From positions 54,780,001 through 54,844,000 of the forward strand of contig NC_081305.1 of NCBI RefSeq assembly GCF_030435805.1: a DNA stretch of 64,000 bases, written 5' to 3'. Numbering within the stretch: the first letter of the stretch is position 1; every line of letters begins with the position of its first letter. A program made the translations under genes and the position numbers. Positions 1-11,719 of this stretch are shown here, in pieces. The DNA comes from Mustela lutreola (taxonomy: Eukaryota; Chordata; Mammalia; Carnivora; Mustelidae). The notes below the pieces were generated by a model. That model was given only the letters and a program-made list of their open reading frames with translations. It made no database searches and was not told the origin of the DNA.

Positions 1-178
1 GAGCAGAGAGAGGTGGGGACAGAAGGAATCAGGCTTGGGGCTGATAAGCCATCGGGTTGAACAAAGGAAAGAGTCCAAAGATTGGGTGATTCAAGGACCC
101 TGGGCCTCTCCTGCTCTGTGGGGAGGGTGCAACCTTTTCAGGGGCCCCCAACTCAAGCTCTGACTATCCCCCAACCAG

Positions 179-1496
179 GTTGGCCCCAGACTCCAGGCTG
201 AATCCCCATCGCAGCCTCCTGGGCACCGGCAACTATGACGTCAACGTGATCATGGCCGCCCTGCAAGGGCTGGGCCTGGCTACCGTGTGGTGGGATAGAA
301 GGAGGTGGGACCCCAAGCACTGTGTCATGTGTGCTAAGCCTGGGACAGTGGATACAGCATGACAGCACCCATGTGGGACAAAGTAGGAGAGGGATGGGTG
401 GACAGGAGGCGAGAAAGAAGGGGTCGATGGGTGGATGGTAGGCATGGCTGAATGATGGGTGGATGGTAGACCAATGGGTTGGGAGATGGTGGAAAGAAGA
501 GTGGGTGACTGGATGGACAACAGGATGGGCCGAGGGGTGGATGACAAAGACAGATGGTCATCTGGTGATGAAATGGGACAGTAAATTGGTAGTTGGATGT
601 GTTGAGTAGGTGGTGGTTGGCTGATGGGGTGGGTGAGTGGTTGGGTGAATGAATAAAGGATGGATGATTGGTAGACAGTGAACAGGTGGGTTGGGTAGAC
701 AGTGACAGGACAGTGAACAGGTGGTTGGGTAGTTAGATGGTTGGACAGACGGATGGATTGGTAAAGAGTGGTTGAGGACTGGAGGATGGTGGGTAAGTTG
801 CTGAGTTGGTGGCTGGCTGGCTGGTCAGTTGCGTCAGTAGGTGGATGATGTTTGGGTGGATGACAGATGGGTAGTTCGTCAGGAGTGGTCACTAGATGGC
901 TGGGAGGTTTGGGTGCACGCATGATCGGGTGAGTGGAAGGAGACAAAGGTTGCACTGAGGAAGGAGCATCCTTGGGCAGGCTCGGAGGGCCACTGCTGCC
1001 ACGGCAGCTGGGGTCCCACAAGCTCAGTAGTACCCTTGAGCCAGCGGGTGAGCCCAGGACCCTGACGGCAGGGTCTGCACTCTTCCCACACAGGCCCCTG
1101 TCCCAGCTGGCCCTGCCCCAGGTGCTGGGACTGATCCTGAACTTGCCATCACCCATGTCTCTGGGGCTGCTGTCCCTGCCCCTACGCCGACGGCACTGGG
1201 TGGCCCTCCGCCAGGTGGATGGCATCTACTACAACCTGGACTCTAAGCTGCGGGCGCCCGAGGTCCTGGGGGACGAGGACGGTGTCAGGTGAGGGTGAGG
1301 TGACTCTGGGGCTGGGGCAGGGCGCTAGGACACCCCCCTTCCCCTGGAGGCAACACCCAGGCTCCTGGGCCTCAGTCTCTTCATTTCTCTGCCCAGGGCC
1401 TTCCTGGCGGCCGCGCTGGCTCAGGGCCTGTGCGAGGTGCTGTTGGTGGTGACCAAGGAGGTGGAGGAAAAGGGCTGCTGGCTGCAGACAGACTGA
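179..1496 (+). CDS. JOSD2: Josephin domain-containing protein 2, 3' part (exons 179-304, 1094-1288, 1397-1496)
   Basis: Three exons join in frame (phases 2 and 2) and encode about the last 140 of the usual 188 residues. The upstream exons, including the one with the catalytic cysteine (ELCAVHALNN in the family), lie off the left edge. Seen here: [12 protein letters not shown] and [12 protein letters not shown] in the first exon, [10 protein letters not shown] with the catalytic histidine and [12 protein letters not shown] with the third catalytic-site position in the second, and [18 protein letters not shown] ending in a TGA in the third. All junctions are AG/GT. The family (with ATXN3 and JOSD1) is cysteine ubiquitin proteases; JOSD2 cleaves ubiquitin chains in the cytosol. 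An antisense frame of 330 codons over this locus is a shadow. Identity is secure from protein motifs and neighbours; the gene is partial only because of the window edge. Confidence 0.96.
390..930. repeat. Degenerate TGGATGGG-type minisatellite in a JOSD2 intron
   Basis: The intron between the first two visible JOSD2 exons is filled by imperfect TGGATGG, TGGTTGG and GGGTGGATGA units with no fixed longer period. It is purine/T-rich on the + strand and has no coding signal. It resembles the GGAT-type arrays in MYBPC2 introns further along, but no LINE2 tail is recognisable at its start. Confidence 0.8.
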
Positions 1497-1647
1497 CCCC
1501 GCAGAGGAGGGAACCAGGCTGCCTGGGCAGTCCCTGTGTGTCCACGGCTGGCCCGAGTGCCGGGGAAGGACTAGGCCCTGCTCCTCCTGGACCCCGCAGA
1601 GGCCCCAACCCCTCTCCCATAACCCTGCTCAACGCCACTGCTGCCTC

Positions 1648-1653
1648 AATAAA
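1648..1653 (+). promoter_or_regulatory. JOSD2: JOSD2 polyadenylation signal AATAAA
   Basis: A canonical AATAAA lies about 150 bases after the JOSD2 stop, followed within 20-30 bases by GT/T-containing sequence (TCTGCTCGTTTGCTCCC). This places the transcript end near 1670 and gives a short 3' UTR, usual for this gene. Confidence 0.85.
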
Positions 1654-1674
1654 TCTGCTCGTTTGCTCCCAACC

Positions 1675-4480
1675 TGGCCTGCATCTGCCTGGGGGACCCT
1701 TTCCCTCTGGGGCTCCCGCGGAGCAGAGAGGCTGGTAGCCACGCAGGCATTGTGGGGAGCGCGGGAGCCCAAATGCTCCTCCACCTTCCCGCTTCACCAG
1801 CTCGGGTGAGTCACCCACCTTTCTCGGCCTCCCTTTCCTCGTCGGGGCACAGCTGGAAACAGCACAAATCCCTGCTCTTGTGGGTCAGCGGAGAGACCAG
1901 GAGCCGATAGGCACAATCTAGAGTGTTCAGTGGGCTAAGTGCTGAGGAGAAAGCAAGTTTCTTCCTGGAGTCTCAGTTCTTCTCCATCAGTGGCTCCAAG
2001 AGGGGGCCACGCCGCTATCCCCGTGTTCGGCTACCTGGCAGAGGGGAACGAAGGTTGCTAACCCACTGACCTTAAGACAGGAAAACAACCCCGCGTTATC
2101 CGGGCGGGCCTGCAGTCCTGACGGCGGAGGAGGCAGGAGAGGAGAAGCCAAAAGAGACCTGGTGAAGGAAGCGGGTCAGAGATGCTATGTGGTGGACAGC
2201 TTTGGAGATGAGAAGGGGCCAGAGCGGGGAAGTGGAGCCAGCCCAGACCAGGGCCAGGGCCCCAGGAGGAGCCAGCCCTGCCCACACCCTGACTCAGCCC
2301 AGTGAGGCACATTAGACTTCCAGCCTCCCGCAAGTGTGAGAGAAGAAACAGCCTTAGGAGCTTGCACAGCATGGGGGGATTCATTTAGGGCAGCAGAGCC
2401 CTTGGAGCAGCAACTGGAAGAAGAGGAAGGAGGGAGCTGTGGGGGGTGCAGAGGAAAGTCGGTTCAGGCTGAGGGAGCAGCCAGCACAAAGGCCCTGGGA
2501 AGGCCCCGAGCCAGGCAGGGGGGAGGTGTGTGTGAGGGAGGTTGAGGTGACAAAAGGGGACAATGGGGGCCCTCAGAGATTTGAGCAGGAGGAGTACAGG
2601 CTCCCACCAGGTGTCTTCTTTCCACATTCCCACTGGAGCAGGACCCCCTCCTGTTCTGTGTCCTTCCCCAGGGGCTGCTGTCTCTTGCTGTAGCTTCCCT
2701 GTCCTGTTGGCATTGACACTTCTCCCCCACCTCCCACCCCCCACTCCCAGTCCGGTGGTGGCGGCACCTCGGGGGCACCTCCGCAGATGAAGCCAGGAGC
2801 TCACTCTCAGGCTGGGAGGCAGACAGGAGGGGACAAGAGCCCCCTCCCCAGTCCTAGTCAGGGTGGGAGGCTTTAAGAGGGACCCCCAGGGGGCTGGAGG
2901 AAGTTGAGGGGACCTGGGGGGAGGACCTGGCCCTCTGCAAAGGGCCAGTGGGAGGAAGGTGGCTCTGTTTCAGACTGGGAGACAACTCTGCAGGAGCCCC
3001 GCAATACATCGCTACTTGTCACTGACCGACCAGGGGCTGACTGACGAGAGTGGGTCCCCACCAGGCCCAGTCCACAGGGCCTCCACGGGGACGCTGAGAG
3101 CTGGACCTTGTCCAGGACAGCGAGCGAGGGCCACAAGGGGCACAGCAGGTCAATCCCGGGCTCCAAAAGTGCCCTCGTGGGGCGGGTGGCGGGGACAGCC
3201 TGGGAGGCCTGGAAGGAGGCTGAGGATCCAGAGGGAAGAGAATGGAGGCCTGAGCCGGGACCCTGGGGAGGGAGAGGAGGGACACAGTCCGGCAGCTCGG
3301 CTCTGGGGGCAAACCTGAGAAGGAATGAAGAAGGCACCCAGGCATCTGGCCCTAGGATTCTGGGACAGTGCGGCCACCCCCAACAGATGAAGAGTGGTTT
3401 GGGGATTGGTGGACATGCCACACAGCGGGGATGTAAGGGATGTGACAAATGGTGGGGGGGGAGGGGAAGCCAGGTCAGGGGCTCTGGAGATGGCTTTGGG
3501 GGTCTCTGGCCTATTCCAGGAGGCATAAGTGTGTGTGAGCCCAGGGAGGGAATCAGGTAGAGTAGGGCTTGGGCAAAAGCAGGGTCCCCTTTTAGGAGTG
3601 GGCAAAAACGGGGGACCCAGGGGCAGGGAGAGGCAGGTAGGGCCCTTAGAAGATGGGGTGCGGGCACAGCTGGAGGCTTGTCAGACCCAAGGGTGCTGCT
3701 GGGACTGGGGCTTGGCAGGTTCGGGTTCCCAAGACTTCTGGAGGTCAAAGGGCAACTTGTAAAGTAAAAAGTCAAAACAGCACATTAGAAACTGCTGGGG
3801 TCCCGGGGCACCCCAACTTTGGAGATGGTCCCCACACCCAGCCTGCCCCCTCTGTGCCTCTCCAGCTTGCTCACTCTCCCACACCTGGGTCTCTGACTCC
3901 TTCATCCCTTGCTTTGTGTCCTTCTCTTTGTCTCCCTTTTTGGATGTTTCCATGTCTTTCTCAGCTTCTGTCTCCCTGGGCCCTCTGGGGCCCCCTCCTG
4001 ACCTCTGTGCCTGTCGCCGGTCCCCTGCGGTCCTAGACAGCCTGGCGGGACTCCCTGATTGTTTCTATTCTTGGGCCTGAGTGACCTCCCCAGGTGCCTT
4101 CTCAGCTGTGGCCTAATATGGTCTGAGCGAGCGCCAGGGTGGGACCCGGGGGGGGGGGGGGGGGATAGGGGGGGATGGCAGGGTCGGTCCCTCCCTCCCC
4201 TGCTGCTCTCAGCCCCCCTGGGGCACTAACCCCTCCTGCTCTCCAAGGCCCCTGGGGCCTGAGGGCTGAGGGAGCGCTTACGCTTACCTTTGGCCCCTCA
4301 CCGTGCAGAGCGTCCCCTGCCCCCTCGCCAGCCCTGGGCACCAGGCTCCCCGCTGGGGCGGCCTCAGTCATGTGGCAGGTGGCAGGTGCAGGGCAGGGTG
4401 ACAGCTGTCCCACGCACCCGGGTGCTGACAGCTGAGGCCCAATTTAGCTCTCGGAGCCCAGGGCTGACCAGATAAGGCAG
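1675..4480. other. Gene-free interval downstream of JOSD2
   Basis: No exon, SINE or convincing transcript is visible. The DNA is GC-rich and purine-rich (long GGGAGG and CAGGG stretches) with several random open frames on both strands that share no family motifs. A run of 17 G occurs at 4148-4164, a likely length-variable or sequencing-problem site. Confidence 0.6.
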
Positions 4481-5113
4481 TGAGGGAAGGTGGTCCCGCC
4501 CCCAGGGTGCCCCTTAAATTGCTCAGTTGGGCCTGGGGGGCGGCCGCCGCTGATGTCAGGTGAGAGGGACTGCGCTCCTTCCTCCACTTCTCCGCTGTCC
4601 ACCCAGCAGCTGGGCCCCCTCTCTCTCTCCTTCTCTCTCTCCCTCTGTCCCTGTCTCTTGCCTGTCCCCTTCTCTCTGCATCTCTGTCTCCCTTGCTCCA
4701 TCTCCTCCTCCCCTTTGTCTCTCTCCATCTGTCCTGTTTCTTCCCATTTCTGTCCCTCTCGCTCTCCTCCCTGCTCTCCTCCCTCCTCTCCCATTTCTAG
4801 ATCTCCGCCCCGCCCTCTCTCCCGCCCTCCCTCGTCTTTCCTGCTCCCTGGTCTTCCTCTTTGTGTCTCCCCTCCTTCTCTCTTTCTCTCTCTCTCCATC
4901 TCTGACTCTTTTTCCCACCCACATCTCTCCTCCTCCCATCTCTCCATCCCTCCCCCTGCTTCTCCTAGCCTCAGTTTCTCTCTCCCTTTCTCTTTCTGTG
5001 TCTCAGTCCCTCTGTCTCGAGTCCCTGTTGTTGCCCCTTGCCACCCCCCACCTCTGCCCCCAAGCTCCTGAGGGAGGCCACCAGGCCCTCTGCTGCGGTT
5101 TCTGCTCAATAAA
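4480..5113. repeat. Polypyrimidine tract with a terminal AATAAA
   Basis: From about 4610 to 5050 the + strand is almost pure C/T (CTCTCTCCTTCTC and related units). It begins after a GC-rich segment with a GGCGGCCGCCGC core and a GTCAGGTGAGAG donor-like site near 4556, and ends with TCAATAAAGCGG (AATAAA at 5108-5113). The donor-like site and the polyadenylation-like hexamer hint at an unannotated transcript, but neither strand has a supported coding frame. The 440-codon minus frame across it is Arg/Glu/Gly low complexity caused by base composition. Confidence 0.55.
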
Positions 5114-5639
5114 GCGGTTCTGTCCTCACTCTCTCGCTCCCCTGTCTCCTCCTTTCCTTGCTCACTCCTCCCCTCTGACCTCCCTGGGTCCAGCCTGCTC
5201 CTCCCTCCCAAAAACAGAGCCTGAACGGCAGACTGAGCAACTGGGGAGACAGAAAGACAGATGGGCAGGGGGGACCCAGAAACAGTGAAACAGAGACCAA
5301 AATAGGAGGCCATGGACTTAGAGAGGGGAGACAGTGGGATAGCAGGACAGTGGGATGGCAGGACACAGAGATGCAGAGAGATGCACACGGTGAGATGGGC
5401 AGATGCAGAGACAGAGTGACTCAGAGACCAGGCAGCGCCCCACCCCCCAGACACAGCAGCCCCTTCCTTGTCCCCAGGCCGAGCCAGGCTGGGGACAATG
5501 CGCCCTTGTCCCAGTCTGGCAGCTGGAGGGTGGGCTGGGCCCCAGGGGAGGGAAAGCCACCAGGAGGCCTGCCTTTGGCCTCTACCCTCAGACTCCCCCT
5601 TCTTCCTCATCCTCCTCCTGAGCTCCCAGCCTGCTTTCT

Positions 5640-7520
5640 GCTTTGCCAGGGAAGGAGACAAGCATTTATGCAGCACCTGCTGTATGCACCTGAAATGCCT
5701 CCTTGCCTCCTCTGGCACCCCTTCCTCTCCGCCCACTGCTGTTCTTCCTAAGCTTCTGGCTCCCATTCTTGGAGGAAAGGGGCATTTTTAAAGTTCCTAA
5801 TGTTTACCAGGCAATTTCTGCACGGCCTCTGCACCTTCTACTCTTTTGCTCTCCTGTCCCTTCCACCCAGATGCCCTGCACTTCTTCCTGATCTGCCTGG
5901 TCTCCTGGGAAGAGAATGCACACTGGTGCGGCACCTACTGTGTGCTCGGAAATTTACACTGTTTCCTCTCCTTCCACACTTTTTTCTCCCTCAATTCCTT
6001 TCTTCTCTCTCTCCTGATTTCCTATCCTTTCTGACATTCTGCTCCCTCGGGGGGGTGGGGAGGCAGGGAGGGAATGAACACATACTGAGCACCTACTGTG
6101 TGCCAGGTAGTTTACACATCTTTTCTTCCTTCCTCATACCTTCTTCCTTCCTCTTCTCTCCTCTGTCCCCTTGTCTTTCTGGGCTCTCTGCTCTCTTCCA
6201 AGGCAAAGAACAGACATTTACTGAGCACCTGTGGTATGACAACCAATTGCCTGTGCCTTCTCTACTCTCCTCTCACCCTCCCATTTCACTGACCTGTGGT
6301 CTCTGCTATCTTTGCCAGGGAAGGAAACTGGCATTTATTGAGCACCTATCCTTTGCCAGACAATCTCCTTATGCCCCCTCCGCTCTCAATTCTCCCTGTT
6401 TCTTCATTTCTGCCCCATCTGCTCTTTCTGGGGGAAGAGAACAAGCAAGGATGGGCCACCTACTGTATATCAGGCAATTAATGTCTCATCTCATCTCCTC
6501 TTGCCTTTATCTCCCTGCCCCTCTCCCTCTGCCGGCTTCTCCCTTCCCCGCATTCTCTAGGCCCTCTTTTAAGGAAGACAACAAGCATTTACTGAGCACC
6601 TCCTGTGTGCCCCATGATTTGCTGGTACTGTCTCCTCTGTGTGCATCCTCTCCTTTGCCAGTTCTTGAAGTTACCTTCAACTTCTGGTCTGCCAGCTTTA
6701 CGGGTTCCTATGCAATCAGCCTCCTTAGCCAATTTTCCTTTCCCCTTGCCTGTGCCTTCACCTTCCTTTCCTTTTGCTCTCTCCACCCCCTTAGGAAATC
6801 AATGTGCATTTATTGAATGCTTCCTGGGTGCCCACAGCCTAACATATACACACTCTCTTCTCATTTCCTCTCCTGGGCCCCTTCTCTCCTCCAGCTTCTC
6901 CACTCTTCTCCGCCCTGTCTGCGCTCCTGGAAGAGGAAATAGGCATGCATTAAGCGCCTACTGTGTGCTGCTCCTTCATATACCCTGTCACTGCCTCACA
7001 GGCTCTGTTCTTCCTTCTCTCTTCCTCCTCTCTGCTTTCTTCACTCCTCCTGGCTGCTGCTTCTGTGCTCACTACCATGGAGGGTTATGGGTATGTATTA
7101 AGCACCTACTGTGTGTCCAGTCCCTTCCCTCACAGCTTCTCCTACTCATTCTTTCTGCTGGAGCTTCCCCTCCCTATCTTTCTTGTTTCTCCTGGGAAAA
7201 GAACACTTAATAAACACCTACTGTATGCCCAGCAATTTGCATCACTGACTCTCTCCTTAGGCTGCTTTTCCTCTCTGGTGGTTTCTTCACTTTCTTTCTG
7301 ACTTGTCTCCTCTCTCTGGAAGACTGGAATGGACATTTATTGAGCACTGACTATGTGCTGGGCTCTAAATAAGCACAGCCTCCCACCCCTCACAATCTCC
7401 TTCCTCCTTTCCCTTCCTCTCTGCTGCCTCTTCTGTTCCTTCCTGCTGTCAGTGCTCTCCAACAGAAAAGGGCGGGGGCACTAATTAAGCACCAACTGTG
7501 TGCTAGGTAATTTACACACA
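5640..7520. repeat. Tandem array of about 14 units with a MIR/L2 3'-end-like core
   Basis: A unit of about 110-160 bases recurs. Each copy has a purine stretch (GGGAAGAGAACA), a core close to CATTTATTGAGCACCTAC followed by TGTGTGCCAGGCAATTTACACA, then 60-90 bases of pyrimidine-rich sequence. Core starts are near 5663, 5783, 5921, 6081, 6215, 6332, 6446, 6586, 6807, 6944, 7093, 7204, 7334 and 7479; a decayed copy probably fills the gap near 6690. The core matches, from memory, the reverse complement of the MIR/LINE2 3' terminus. Copies are clearly diverged, so the array is old. Open frames through it (338 codons at 5800-6816) reflect the scarcity of stops in pyrimidine-rich DNA. Confidence 0.8.
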
Positions 7521-7559
7521 CTGACCCCTCTCATTAAACCTTTTATTCTGCCCTGCCCC

Positions 7560-7990
7560 TTCCACTCCACTGGCTTCCTCTTTTTTTTGTTGTTCCTTCT
7601 CCCGTAGTGGAAGTTCTGAATTTTCTAGGCAGAAGGGATGTAGGGCTACTCTAGAGTCTCAGTCACCACCACTGGAGAAGCAGATCGTCTTCCCCTCACA
7701 GTGATGGTGACAACAGATTTCAGCTCCAATTTGATTTCTTCATTAGAAAAAAAAAAATGTGGATAATAGCCACTCTCTGGTGTAGGGGAGGGGCAAGGGG
7801 ACTGAGTTAAGACCAAGAGAGAAAGTAAGATAGAAAATAATAGAACAGAACATGGGAAGTAGCTAGTGCCCAATGGAGGAGGTGCTGGTTCTTCTGGCCA
7901 CGAAGCCGTAAGTTACTCTCTCCCTGCCCTGCGGCCTGCTGCCAGGCTCCCACCGCCTGGAGCAGCAGATAAGGACTGGCAGTCAGGAGG
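7560..7990. other. Short interval between the two arrays
   Basis: Mostly unique-looking sequence of mixed composition. It contains an A-run at 7747-7757 and a GGAGCAGCAGATAAGG segment near 7959. No gene, SINE or clear repeat is recognised. Confidence 0.5.
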
Positions 7991-8274
7991 GAAAGGGAAC
8001 TTTCCTGCCAGTCTCCCCGCCTCTGAGTGTCTGTCCCACTGCAGTTCTCTTGTCTGTTTCCTCTCTCTCTCTTTCAGACTTCCTCAGACTCTCTCTCTCC
8101 CTCTCTGAATTTCTCAAAAACTCTCTCACTCCCTCTCTCTGATTCTTAGACTCTCTCAGACTTCTCCAGACTCTCCTTCTCTGACTACCTGAGTCTCCCA
8201 TGCTCTCACTCTCTCTCTCTCACTTGTTCTTTTCCCTCTCTCTCTCAGACTTTCTCAAACTCTCTCTCCCTATT

Positions 8275-8473
8275 TATTTTTTTTTCTTTTTTTAAGATTT
8301 TATTTATTTGACAGAGAGAGAGATCACAAGTAGGAAGAGAGGCAGGCAGAGAGAGGGGAGGAAGCAGGCTCCCTGCGGAGCAGAGAGCCCGATGCTGGGC
8401 TTGATCCCAGGACGCTGGGATCATGACCTGAGCCGAAGGCAGAGGCTTTAACCCACTGAGCCACCCAGGCACC
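8275..8473 (-). mobile_element. Carnivore tRNA-derived SINE (SINEC/CAN)
   Basis: Reads on the minus strand from a CAGGTGCCTGGGTGGCTCAG-like head to an AAATAAATAAAATCTTAAAAA tail. It includes the diagnostic GGTTAAAGCCTCTGCCTTCG and TCATGATCCCAGCGTCC segments. It is inserted inside the CT array, with a short CTATTT match at both ends as a possible duplication. Confidence 0.92.
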
Positions 8474-9893
8474 TATTTCTCTTAGACTCTCTCTTTTTTC
8501 TCTGTCTCTCAGACTTCCTCAAACTCTCTCAAACTCCCTCTTTTTCTCTTTGACTCAGACTTTCTCAGATTCTCTCAGACTTTAAGACTCTCTCTGACTC
8601 TGACTCTTCCTCTCTCAGACTTTCTCACTGATTCTCTCACTTTCTTTGAGCCTGTCTCAAACTCTCCCTCTGACTGACTCTCTGATTCTCAGACTCTTTT
8701 AGACTTTTCCTCTCAAACTTTCTTACTCTCTAATTCTTTCCCTCAGCCTCTCCCTCTCAGATTTTCTGACACACGCTCTATCTCTTAAGACTCTCCTCCT
8801 CTGAGATTCTCTTTCTCTGACTTTCTCAGACTCTCACTCCCAAACTCTCCCTCTCTCAGACTTTCACAAACTCTCTCCCTGATTCTCTTAAGACTCTCTC
8901 TGACTTTTTCTCTTTCAGATTCTTTCTCAGACTCTATTTCTCTCACTCACACTATACTTTCTGAGACTCTCAAACTCTTTCAGACTCTCCTTCTCTCAGA
9001 CTCTCTCTCCCAATCTCGGAGTGTCTCAAACTCCCCCTCTCTCAAACTTTCTCTTTCTCTCAGACTCTCTCTTTCTCTTTTTGACATTCTCAGACTCTAT
9101 TTCTCTCTGTCTCAGACTCTCTCAGACTCTGTCTCTCTTAGGCCCTCTATCCCTCTCTCATTCTCTCAGACTTTCTCTCCCTGACTTTCTCAGACTCTCT
9201 TTCTCTCTCAGACTGTCTCAAACTCCCCCTATCAGACTCTCTCTGACTTTCTCAAACTCATTCTCTCTCTTTCAGACTCTCCCTTTCTGATTCTGACTTT
9301 CCCTCTCAGACATCTTTCTCCCTCTTTCTCACACTATCTCACACTCGCCCTCTCTTTCTCTCCCCCTCAGACTCTTTCTCAGACCCTCCCTCTCTCATTC
9401 TTTCTCGAGTTCTCAGACTTTTTCACTCTCTCCCAGACTCTCAAAGTTTCCTTCTCTCAGATTGTCTCAAATTCCCCCAACTCTTTCACTCTCTGACTTC
9501 CTCAGACTCTCTCAAACTCTTTCTCTCAGACTTTCTGAGACTCTCTCTTTCTCTCTGACTCAAACTCTGATTCTCTCACTCTCTCTGACTCAAACTCTCT
9601 CTCGGACTTTCTTAGACTGTCTTTCTCTCTCAGACTTTGACTCTCAGACTCTCCTTCTCTCTCTCAGTCTGTCTCACACTCTCCCTCAGACTCTCTCTCC
9701 CTCTCTCAGACTGTCTCTCTCTGACTCAGATTCTGTCTCTCTCTCTCCCACTCAGACTCTCCCTCAACTCTGTGTCTCATTCGGACTCTCAGACGGACTC
9801 TCTGACAAACTCTCTTTTTCAGACCCTATCAGACTCTCTCTCTGACACTCTGTGACTCTCAGGCTCTTTCACTCAGATAGTCTCTCTCTCTCT

Positions 9894-10085
9894 CTTTTTT
9901 AAAGATTTTATTTATTTGACCCAGAGAGAGAGATCACAAGTAGGCAGAGAAGCAGGCAGGAAAGGGAGGAATAAGCAGGCTTCCCGCAGAGCAGAGAGCC
10001 TGATGCGGGGCTTGACCCCAGGACCCTGGGACCATGACCTGAGCTGAAGGCAGAGGCTTAACCCACTGAGCCACCCAGGCACCCC
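9894..10085 (-). mobile_element. Carnivore SINE inside the CT array
   Basis: A full-length minus-strand SINEC copy with the GGGTGCCTGGGTGGCTCAG head and A-rich tail, flanked on both sides by the CT array. It is followed by a CA repeat (10096-10141). Confidence 0.92.
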
Positions 10086-10095
10086 TCACTCAGAT

Positions 10096-10143
<48 letters not shown>

Positions 10144-11719
10144 AGATTCTTTTTCAAACTCTCCCTCACTCAGACTTTCTCAGACTCTCTCAAACTCTCT
10201 CTCCCTCTGACTTCCTTGACTATTTCTCTCTCTCAGACTCACCCAGACTTTCTGAGACTCTCTCTGACTCTTCCTGATTCTCTCAGGCTCTTTCTCCCTC
10301 TATTCTCAGAATCTCACACTCTCCCTCTCTCAGACTCTCTCAGATTTTATCTCCCTCTCAGACTCTCTCTCTCTCATTCTCTCTCCCTCTCAGACTTCTT
10401 CACTCTCCCAGACTCAAACTTTCCTTCTCTCAGATTCTCTCAGACTCTTTCTCTCTCAGATTGTCTCAAACTGCCCCCACTCTCTCACTCTCTGACCACT
10501 TCAGACTCTCTCAAACTCTTTCTCTCAGACTTTCTCAGACTCTCTATTTCTCTCTCAGACTTTGAGACTCTCTCTCTGACTCTCCCTCTTTCTGACTCAA
10601 ACTCTCAGACTTTCTCAGACTGTCTTTCTCTCTCAGACTCTCCTTCTCTCTCTGTCTCACACTCTCCCTCAGACTCTCTCCCTCTCTCAGACTCTCTGAC
10701 TCAGATTCTGTCTCTCTCTCCCTCCCACTCAGATTCTCCCTCAGACTGACTCTCTGACAAACTCTTTTTCAGACTCTCTCTCTCTCTCTCTGTGACTCTC
10801 AGACTCTCTTTCACTTCAATTTTCTCTCTCTCACACACACACACACACACACTCTCTCTCAGTCTTTCACTCAGACTTTCTCCTCAGACCCTCTCATTCT
10901 CTTAGACTCTCAGTTTCAGATTCTCTATAACTATGTGTGTGTGAGTCTCTCTTTCACTCAGATTCTCTCTCTCTGACTCTCTCCCAGATACTCTCAGTCT
11001 CTTTCTCTGACTCAGGTTCTGGCTCTCTCTGGCTCTCTCTCTGATTCTGTCTCCCTCTCTCAGTCTCTCTCTGTGTGACTGTCTGTCCCTCTGACTCTGC
11101 CTCTCTCTCAGATTCTCTCAGACTCTCTCCCTCTCAAACTCTTAGATTCTCTCTCTCTATCTCTCTTCCAGACTCTTTCCCTCTCTCAGATTCTCTCTCT
11201 CTATCAGATTCTCTCCCTCTCTCCCTCTCTGATTCTGTCTCCCTCTCTCAGACTGTCTCTCTGTGTGACTGTCCCTCCAACTCTGCCTCTCTCTCAGACT
11301 CTCTCTTCCTCTCAAACTCTGTCTCTCTCCCAGACTCTTTCCCTCTCTGTTTCTTTCTCTCTCTCTCTGACTCTCTCTCCCTCTCTCAGACTCTCTGATT
11401 CTGTCTCCCTCATCTCAGACTGTCTCTCTCTGTGTGACTGTCTGTCCCTCCGACTCTGCCTCTCTCAAATTCTCTCAGAGTCTCCCTCTCAAACTCTCTG
11501 TCTCTCTTTCCCAGACTCTTTCCCTCTCAGATTCTCTCAGTCTCTCTGACATTCTCTCCCTCTTTCTCCCTCTCTCAGACTCTGTCTGTGATTCTGTCTG
11601 ACTCTCAGGTTCTCTCCCTCTCTTAGACTCTCTCTCTCTCAGATTCCCTCTCAGACTCTCATTCCCTCTGTCTCTCTTCATCTTTTTCCTTTCTCACCTC
11701 TTTTCCTCTGTCCCCCACA

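Noticed and set aside
233-1225. 330-codon minus-strand open frame
   Set aside because: It is antisense to JOSD2 exons and runs through the intronic minisatellite. The Ser/Pro/His-rich composition is a by-product of the repeat.
4444-5766. 440-codon minus-strand frame rich in Arg, Glu and Gly
   Set aside because: It is the complement of a polypyrimidine tract, where stop codons are rare. No domain or splice context.
5800-6816. 338-codon plus frame through the MIR/L2-like array
   Set aside because: Copy spacing is not a multiple of three, so repeats are read in different frames. Openness follows from few purines. Non-coding is more likely.
9021-11549. Several Ser/Leu/Asp-repeat frames in the CT array
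   Set aside because: Low-complexity translation of TCTCTCAGACTC units, with no conserved start and no codon-level constraint.
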